From Mycolicibacterium peregrinum (GTDB lineage: Bacteria; Actinomycetota; Actinomycetes; Mycobacteriales; Mycobacteriaceae), in the NCBI RefSeq assembly GCF_001665785.1, contig NZ_LZSO01000041.1, positions 62,001 to 126,000 on the forward strand: a stretch of DNA of 64,000 nt, read 5' to 3'. Within the stretch, counting starts at the first letter, position 1. Every line of letters starts with the position of its first letter. A program made the position numbers and the translations under genes. Shown here in pieces: positions 59,606 to 64,000 of the stretch. The notes under the pieces were generated by a model. That model did not search any database. It was not told the origin of the DNA and saw only the letters and a list, made by a program, of their open reading frames with translations.

Positions 59606-60577
59606 TCAGACCGACGGGTCGCCGGCCGGGTCGACGGCCGGAGCGGCGCTGTCCTCCAGCCCGGTCCGCAGCAGCGACCAGGCCAGCCGCCGTGCGGCGG
59701 TGGCCCGCTCGTGCAGGAGATGCTGGACGGCCGGGATGGGGTTGGTCTCCGGGGTCCGGCCCTCGACCACATCGGCGTGCAGATCCTCGGCGACCTGGAT
59801 CGCCATCAGCACCGCGTCGTTGACCCGGTTGAGCGCATCCTGCAGGCGGTCGTCCTGGCAGAGCAGGTGGGCGTTGTCGAGCTCGACCGAAACGTCGCTC
59901 ACCACCTGGCTGATCTGCCCGAAGAGCGCGTTCATCGCGGCTTCCCGTTCGGCGCGGTCCGGATTGCGCAGCTGCGTCGCGCCTTCGGTCCACAGCGTTG
60001 CGAGCATCCGGGTGTGTGCGCCCACCGCGCGGGACACCTCGATCATCGCCTGCTTCTGCAGTTGCTCCAGCAGGTTGTTGCGTTCGATGCGCGCGAGTTC
60101 GTGCTGGGCCACCAGTTCGGCGTGGTGCAGTTTCTGCTGCGATTCCATCTGGGCCCGATGCCATTTCTGGGTCAGGGCGAGTTCCAGCGCCGACCGCTCG
60201 TCGGCGGCCGCCAGTTCGCGACGCAACCGCTCGTCGGCCTGGGCGATGTCGTTCTTGGCCTGACGCTGGATCGTGAGGGTCAACCACATCGTCACCATCA
60301 CGACGACGAAGACGACGGCACCGAAGAACCACTCGGCCTTACTGCCTGATGCTCCCGGGCCGAACACCAGAAAACCGACGATCGCCAGGCTGGTCAGGCC
60401 GCCGCACACCAGCCATCCCTTGTTCGCCTTGGTGTCGACCGACATCGCATTGGGGACGGCGGTTTGATCCACCACAGCTACTCGCATCGGCTCGGTCACC
60501 TCGCCCACCTGGTCGTAGTCCGGCGGGGCGCCCTCTGAAGACTCAGCGGCCCTTGTCGATTCAGTTAGTCCGGCCAT
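59606..60577 (-). CDS. Two-helix membrane protein with long coiled coil
   Basis: 323 residues from ATG 60577 (GGGAGG upstream). Cytoplasmic N-terminus of about 50 residues, two transmembrane helices (about 54–74 GWLVCGGLTSLAIVGFLVFGP and 83–105), then a charged coiled coil (RQAKNDIAQADERLRRELAAADERSALELALTQKWHRAQMESQQKLHHAELVAQHELARIERNNLLEQLQKQ) and a helical C-terminal region. Likely an inner-membrane scaffold. Not recognised as a named family. Convergent with dnaE2, 17 bp apart. Confidence 0.65.
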   Translation of the reverse strand: MAGLTESTRAAESSEGAPPDYDQVGEVTEPMRVAVVDQTAVPNAMSVDTKANKGWLVCGGLTSLAIVGFLVFGPGASGSKAEWFFGAVVFVVVMVTMWLTLTIQRQAKNDIAQADERLRRELAAADERSALELALTQKWHRAQMESQQKLHHAELVAQHELARIERNNLLEQLQKQAMIEVSRAVGAHTRMLATLWTEGATQLRNPDRAEREAAMNALFGQISQVVSDVSVELDNAHLLCQDDRLQDALNRVNDAVLMAIQVAEDLHADVVEGRTPETNPIPAVQHLLHERATAARRLAWSLLRTGLEDSAAPAVDPAGDPSV

Positions 60578-60841
60578 GTCGACCTCCCGTCGGCCAAGCC
60601 TGCCACCGTGCCGGCGTTCAGAGTAAGGCCACCCTCGGCGCCGCGTGCTACCGGCCGGTGGCACCCGCACCCGCATACCCTGTTTTTCGTCATTCTTCAA
60701 GTGCCCCTAGCGATGACGTGCAGCTCCGAAACCGCTAGTGTCATCGGCGTGCTCACCGTGAGCGGCGGTGAATCGGGCCCGATGGTCCGGCAACCGGCCG
60801 CCCACTTTCTGTTGATCTGTTCGCTTGAGAATTGAGGGCCC

Positions 60842-61414
60842 ATGGGACAAAACGCGACGCTGGAAGGTGATTCGGCGGTCATCGTCAGTCTGTCGGAAGC
60901 GGCGATGCACATGTATTCCGCTGCTATCGACGCACTGCCCTTCCCCGAGGACAAGAAGTTCCACAAGCGCGCCGACGTCGTCCTGTCCGGCCTGCGCAAG
61001 CTGCGTGCCTCCCTGGCCGAGGCGGCCAGCAGCAACCGGCCGTCGCCTGCGGTCATCGTGGCGCTCAGCGGGGTTCGTCAGCGGTATGACTCGCTGATGG
61101 CCCACGCCGCATCGGCTCCGGGTTCCTCTCTGGGACAGCAGATCTACGTCACCCGCATCCACGCCAAGCTGTCGGCTCAGGAAGTCGCCAACGGTGCCGG
61201 TCTGCGCGACGGACTGCTCGACGAACTCGAGGCCGGCGCAACGCCGACCGATGCCGAGGCGGCCAAGATCCGCGACACCATCGCCGCGCTCGGCGGGTTG
61301 CCCGGCGACGATCACGGCATCCACGCCGTCCCGTCCTCGGTTGACTACGCATCTTCGGACGAACCGCAGGCCAACGGCTGGGAGCCGGTCCTGGTCTCCG
61401 AGAACGCCGGCTGA
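60842..61414 (+). CDS. Conserved actinobacterial helical protein, unknown function
   Basis: 190 residues, mostly helical, no signal peptide or membrane segment. N-terminal part VIVSLSEAAMHMYSAAIDALPFPEDKKFHKRADVVLSGLRKLRASLAEAA; C-terminal part VTRIHAKLSAQEVANGAGLRDGLLDELEAGATPTDAEAAKIRDTIAALGGLPG resembles an XRE-like helix-turn-helix (SAQEVANGAGLRDGLLDELEAG) and could bind DNA or a partner. ATG 60842 follows GAGGGCCC, a weak ribosome-binding site. A strong hairpin at 61498–61528 ends the unit. Confidence 0.6.
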   Translation: MGQNATLEGDSAVIVSLSEAAMHMYSAAIDALPFPEDKKFHKRADVVLSGLRKLRASLAEAASSNRPSPAVIVALSGVRQRYDSLMAHAASAPGSSLGQQIYVTRIHAKLSAQEVANGAGLRDGLLDELEAGATPTDAEAAKIRDTIAALGGLPGDDHGIHAVPSSVDYASSDEPQANGWEPVLVSENAG

Positions 61415-61497
61415 AAAACCCGTGCCCCGTCGCCGATCGGGCGTCGGCGCGCAACCTCCATCGGTTAGCTGAGTTCTACTGCAGCGCACGATGATTG

Positions 61498-61528
61498 GAA
61501 GCTCCCCAGCAAACTGCTGGGGAGCTTC
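61498..61528. terminator. Strong hairpin, probable transcription terminator
   Basis: GAAGCTCCCCAGCA and TGCTGGGGAGCTTC form a perfect 14-bp stem with a 3-nt AAC loop. It lies 84 bp after the stop of the gene at 60842 and 32 bp before the nitroreductase ATG. There is little U-tract, as often in mycobacteria, so attenuation of the downstream gene is an alternative. Confidence 0.75.
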
Positions 61529-61560
61529 TCTGGTTCGGCGAACGGTTGTAGTCTCGCGGC

Positions 61561-62214
61561 ATGACAGCCGAACCAGCCCTGAACTTGACCGTTGACGAAC
61601 TCCTCACCACCACGCGCTCGGTGCGCAAACGTCTCGACTTCGAGAAGCCGGTCTCGCGCGAGGTGCTCATGGAGTGCCTCGACCTGGCGCTTCAGGCCCC
61701 GACCGGGTCGAATGCACAAGGCTGGCAATGGGTTTTCGTCGCAGATCCGGCAAAGAAAAAGGCCCTGGCTGACATCTACCGGGCCAACGCCAACCCGTAT
61801 CTCGATCAACCGAAGCCGGAGCGCGGCGACATCCGTGATGAGCAGATGGGCAAGGTGATGAGTTCCGCCAGGTACCTCACCGACAACTTCGAGAAGGCGC
61901 CGGTGCTCATGATCCCGTGCCTCGAGGGCCGTCCCGACGGCGCACCCGCCGGCATGAGCGCATCGTTCTGGGGTTCCCTGCTGCCCGCGGTGTGGAGCTT
62001 CATGCTGGCGCTGCGGTCGCGGGGCCTGGGATCGGCCTGGACGACGCTGCACCTGCTCGGCGACGGCGAGAAGCAAGCCGCCGAACTGCTGGGGATCCCG
62101 TTCGATCGGTACGCCCAGGCGGGTCTGTTCCCGGTCGCCTACACCGTGGGCACCGATTTCAAGAAGGCCAAGCGCCTTCCCGCCGAGCAGTTCTCGCACT
62201 GGGACAGTTGGTGA
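61561..62214 (+). CDS. Nitroreductase family oxidoreductase (Rv3368c-like)
   Basis: 217 residues. FMN-binding fold with the N-terminal TTRSVRKRLDFEKPVSREVLMECLDLALQAPTGSNAQGWQWVFV (Arg cluster for FMN phosphate, SN dipeptide) and the C-terminal GLGSAWTTLHLLGDGEKQAAELLGIPFDRYAQAGLFPVAYTVG. Likely NAD(P)H:acceptor reductase for quinones or nitro compounds. Gene order relative to dnaE2 and spoU matches M. tuberculosis. A strong hairpin sits just upstream of its start. Confidence 0.88.
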   Translation: MTAEPALNLTVDELLTTTRSVRKRLDFEKPVSREVLMECLDLALQAPTGSNAQGWQWVFVADPAKKKALADIYRANANPYLDQPKPERGDIRDEQMGKVMSSARYLTDNFEKAPVLMIPCLEGRPDGAPAGMSASFWGSLLPAVWSFMLALRSRGLGSAWTTLHLLGDGEKQAAELLGIPFDRYAQAGLFPVAYTVGTDFKKAKRLPAEQFSHWDSW

Positions 62215-62325
62215 GTCCGGGCGCCCTGGGGCGCCTGATGTCCGAGATGAAATTGTGAAGCCGGAGTATGAACACTCTGTGGGATTCGGGCGTGGGTCGC
62301 GTGTCGGCCCACGCCCGCGGCGTAA

Positions 62326-62790
62326 CTAGACGCCGCCGGCGAACCCGTGTTGGCGCCAAGCCTCATAGGCGGCAACGGCCGCCGCATTCGACAAATTCAG
62401 CGATCGCCTGCCGGCGAGCATCGGAATACGCACCTGTGCGGTGATATTGGGATCGGCCAGAGTTTGTGCGTCCAGTCCGGTGGGTTCCGGGCCGAACATC
62501 AGTACGTCGCCGGGTTGGTAGGAGACGTCGGTGAACGACGTCGACGCGTGCGCGGTGAAGGCGTAGACCCGGGCCGGCATCAGTGCGCGCCACGCTGCCG
62601 CCAGGTCGGCGTGCACCGTCACCGATGCCAGGTCGTGGTAGTCCAGGCCGGCCCGGCGCAGCTTGGGTTCGGACAGATCGAAACCCAGCGGCTCGACCAG
62701 ATGCAGCTCGCATCCCGTGCCCGCCACCATCCGGATCGCATTGCCGGTGTTGGGTGCGATACGGGGAGAAAAGAACATCACCCGGAACAT
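62326..62790 (-). CDS. spoU: SpoU/TrmL-type tRNA (cytidine/uridine-34-2'-O)-methyltransferase
   Basis: 154 residues from ATG 62790 (MFRVMFFSPRIAPNTGNAIRMVAGTGCELHLVEPLGF), which matches the recalled Rv3366 start; the longer frame to 62922 is in the promoter region. SPOUT motifs: N-x-GNAIR, LMFGPEPTGL and IPMLAGRRSLNLSNAAAVAAYEAWRQ (knot and SAM site). TrmL methylates the wobble-base ribose of tRNA-Leu isoacceptors. The short length fits the minimal SPOUT fold. Confidence 0.92.
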   Translation of the reverse strand: MFRVMFFSPRIAPNTGNAIRMVAGTGCELHLVEPLGFDLSEPKLRRAGLDYHDLASVTVHADLAAAWRALMPARVYAFTAHASTSFTDVSYQPGDVLMFGPEPTGLDAQTLADPNITAQVRIPMLAGRRSLNLSNAAAVAAYEAWRQHGFAGGV

Positions 62791-63062
62791 CCGATGATGA
62801 TCGTATGGCGGCCCGCCCGGTGACGAATCGGGATGCAATTTCAGCCGTGAATCAGACTGCGAATCGGAGCGGGAAATCGGTATGTGTTTGGGCAAGCGCA
62901 TCACTGTTTGCTCGATTACCACACAACTCCGCTACAGCTCGGTCACGAACTCTGTCTGTTCAGTAAGAATTGTGGAAACGCTCGCGAGCTGCTGTCATAC
63001 TCGTGCAATTGCCAAGGCGTTTGACGCCCGCCCGTGCGTGGGCGGAAACAGCAGGAAGTCTT
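62791..63062. other. Intergenic region between spoU and the sensor-kinase unit
   Basis: About 270 bp with no supported gene other than the leader ORF that follows. It contains divergent promoters and a hairpin (63028–63045) directly before the leader's ribosome-binding site. Confidence 0.5.
63028..63045 (+). other. Leader hairpin before the uORF ribosome-binding site
   Basis: CCGCCC and GGGCGG pair around GTGCGT. The AGGAAG ribosome-binding site begins 8 nt after the stem, so the stem could affect translation of the leader ORF. Confidence 0.4.
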
Positions 63063-63125
63063 ATGAATCACGCCCCACGAGTAAATTGCGGCCACGCAGC
63101 CGGTAGTGCGGTTGGGCGCCGATGA
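63063..63125 (+). CDS. 20-codon upstream leader ORF, coupled to the sensor kinase
   Basis: ATG 63063 has a good ribosome-binding site (AGGAAG, 5 nt upstream) and encodes MNHAPRVNCGHAAGSAVGRR. Its TGA overlaps the kinase ATG at 63122 (ATGA). The kinase has no convincing ribosome-binding site of its own, so its translation probably depends on ribosomes finishing this leader. The peptide contains one Cys and ends Arg-Arg. No homology recognised; regulatory rather than functional peptide is the likeliest reading. Confidence 0.55.
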   Translation: MNHAPRVNCGHAAGSAVGRR

Positions 63126-64000
63126 CTGCCTTTACGCAGCTGAAACAGGCTGACGGCACCCTCGTCGAATTCTCCCCAGCACCATCGGCTCCGGCCAAGC
63201 GCCCTTCGCGCTGGTCGCCGGCCAACTGGCCGGTCAGCCGGAAAGTCCTTGCCATCGTCCTCGTGCCGCTGATCCTGGCCGCGACGTTCGGTGGCTTGCG
63301 CATCTATGCCAGTGCCAGCGCCGCGGGAGATCTCCGGTTGGCCGCCGACCGGGCCGAATTGATTCCCGGTATCGATGGCTACATGGCCGCCATGGAGGGT
63401 GTGCTCATCGCAGCTACCGAGGGTGGCGATGGTCAGGCCGCGATGTCCACTTTCAATGAGCGGAAATTGGACCTGCAGCAACGCCTGGAAGCCACCGAGG
63501 TGGCCGAAGACGTCGGCCAGGCGGTGGGCAGCCTGCTCACCAAGGGGCCAGAACTCGTCGACGCCGTGATGTCGAATTCGATCGACCTCCGTCAGCGCAT
63601 CCTCAACTACGGTCCGCTGCTGCTGACCGGGGAAGCTGCCATCACCGGTTCGGTGCACAGCAACCAGCAGTCGCTTCAGTCTCAGGTCGAGGCGCTGGCC
63701 CGGGCGGTCGGCGCGCGCGGCCAGATGGCCATCCAGCAGATGCTGGTCACTGCGGGCGGTGCCGAGCCGGAACCCTTGCTGCGCACCTCGATGATCACGA
63801 TGGCCGGCACCGAACCGTCCACCGTCGCGGCACTGACCAAGGTCCTGGGAGGTGGCTCCGAGGAGGCGGCCACACTTCGCGCCGAAATGGTCAAACGCAT
63901 GGCGATGATGTCCAACCCGGGCATTCCGCTGGTCGGTAACCCGGACATGGTGGCCTCGTTGCAGGCCACCGACAAGATCGCCGGGCAGATCATCGAGAAC
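63122..64000 (+). CDS. Nitrate/nitrite-sensing-domain histidine kinase, N-terminal part (3' end outside window)
   Basis: The frame is open from ATG 63122 to the window end (293 codons visible). A cytoplasmic basic stretch is followed by one transmembrane helix (about 42–60, VLAIVLVPLILAATFGG). Then comes an all-helical extracytoplasmic sensor of the NIT type (AADRAELIPGIDGYMAAMEGVLIAATEGG...IDLRQRILNYGPLLLTGEAAITG...VGARGQMAIQQMLVTAGG). Position after spoU matches M. tuberculosis Rv3365c, whose downstream genes form a conservon with roadblock, DUF742 and GTPase proteins. HAMP and kinase domains lie beyond the edge. Signal ligand unproven. Confidence 0.85.
   Translation, partial: MTAFTQLKQADGTLVEFSPAPSAPAKRPSRWSPANWPVSRKVLAIVLVPLILAATFGGLRIYASASAAGDLRLAADRAELIPGIDGYMAAMEGVLIAATEGGDGQAAMSTFNERKLDLQQRLEATEVAEDVGQAVGSLLTKGPELVDAVMSNSIDLRQRILNYGPLLLTGEAAITGSVHSNQQSLQSQVEALARAVGARGQMAIQQMLVTAGGAEPEPLLRTSMITMAGTEPSTVAALTKVLGGGSEEAATLRAEMVKRMAMMSNPGIPLVGNPDMVASLQATDKIAGQIIEN

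Noticed and set aside
62326..62922. Longer spoU start at 62922
   Set aside because: The extra 44 residues are unlike any SPOUT N-terminus; homologs start at the MFR sequence encoded from 62790.

Overview
The window is high-GC actinobacterial chromosome and is almost certainly from a non-tuberculous Mycobacterium (Mycolicibacterium). The signs are whiB3, sigD–rsdA, guaB2/guaB3, choD, guaA, imuA'–imuB and dnaE2 with mycobacterial-type protein sequences, many GTG starts, and SOS boxes of the mycobacterial LexA type. From about 12.9 kb to the end, the gene order follows the M. tuberculosis Rv3416–Rv3365c block (recalled from memory, inverted relative to H37Rv), with insertions and losses. No rRNA, tRNA, CRISPR array, insertion sequence or prophage was found.

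Layout. 0–12.8 kb is an accessory metabolic stretch: the 3' end of a class III nucleotide cyclase, an SRPBCC protein, secreted and DUF proteins, a membrane-anchored beta-propeller, a berberine-bridge-type flavoenzyme with an HD-domain protein, a zinc alcohol dehydrogenase coupled to an enoyl-CoA hydratase, a TetR regulator with a striking operator, a deazaflavin-dependent nitroreductase, OsmC, an amidase broken by a frameshift, and an ECF41-type sigma factor divergent from a DoxX-like gene. 12.9–22 kb is core: whiB3, an Rv3415c-like gene, sigD–rsdA, an Rv3412-like gene, guaB2–guaB3, choD and a PhoU-like gene. 22–33.4 kb holds a TetR-controlled ABC-like/YhgE pair, the alkylsulfatase-type dioxygenase with its TetR regulator, a sugar O-acetyltransferase, LysR, catalase, and a GH65 phosphorylase-type enzyme coupled to a HAD phosphomutase. 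33.4–35.6 kb has a tandem pair of small paralogs and guaA.

35.6–43.0 kb is the most unusual part. It is a minus-strand cluster inserted between guaA and imuA', with three poly-Thr lipoprotein-like genes (two nearly identical), an S53 (sedolisin) peptidase, and a zinc-ribbon polytopic membrane protein family. That family is present once as two overlapping genes and once as a single fused gene. 43–45.6 kb carries imuA'–imuB, and dnaE2 lies at 56.3 kb. Each of these two units has its own SOS box, so all three components of the mycobacterial damage-induced mutasome are here. 45.6–56.2 kb has a nucleoside hydrolase, AcrA1, HtdY, a universal stress protein/APC permease operon, a secreted protein, an SDR divergent from an XRE regulator, and an acyltransferase. 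59.6–64 kb ends with two hypotheticals, a nitroreductase, a SpoU-type tRNA methyltransferase and the 5' part of a nitrate/nitrite-sensor histidine kinase preceded by a coupled leader ORF.

Themes: SOS mutagenesis (imuA'B, dnaE2), purine nucleotide synthesis (guaB2, guaB3, guaA, and iunH for salvage), redox and stress response (whiB3, catalase, OsmC, USP), and several regulator/target pairs whose operators can be read directly as inverted repeats. All family assignments come from reading motifs; no database search was run.
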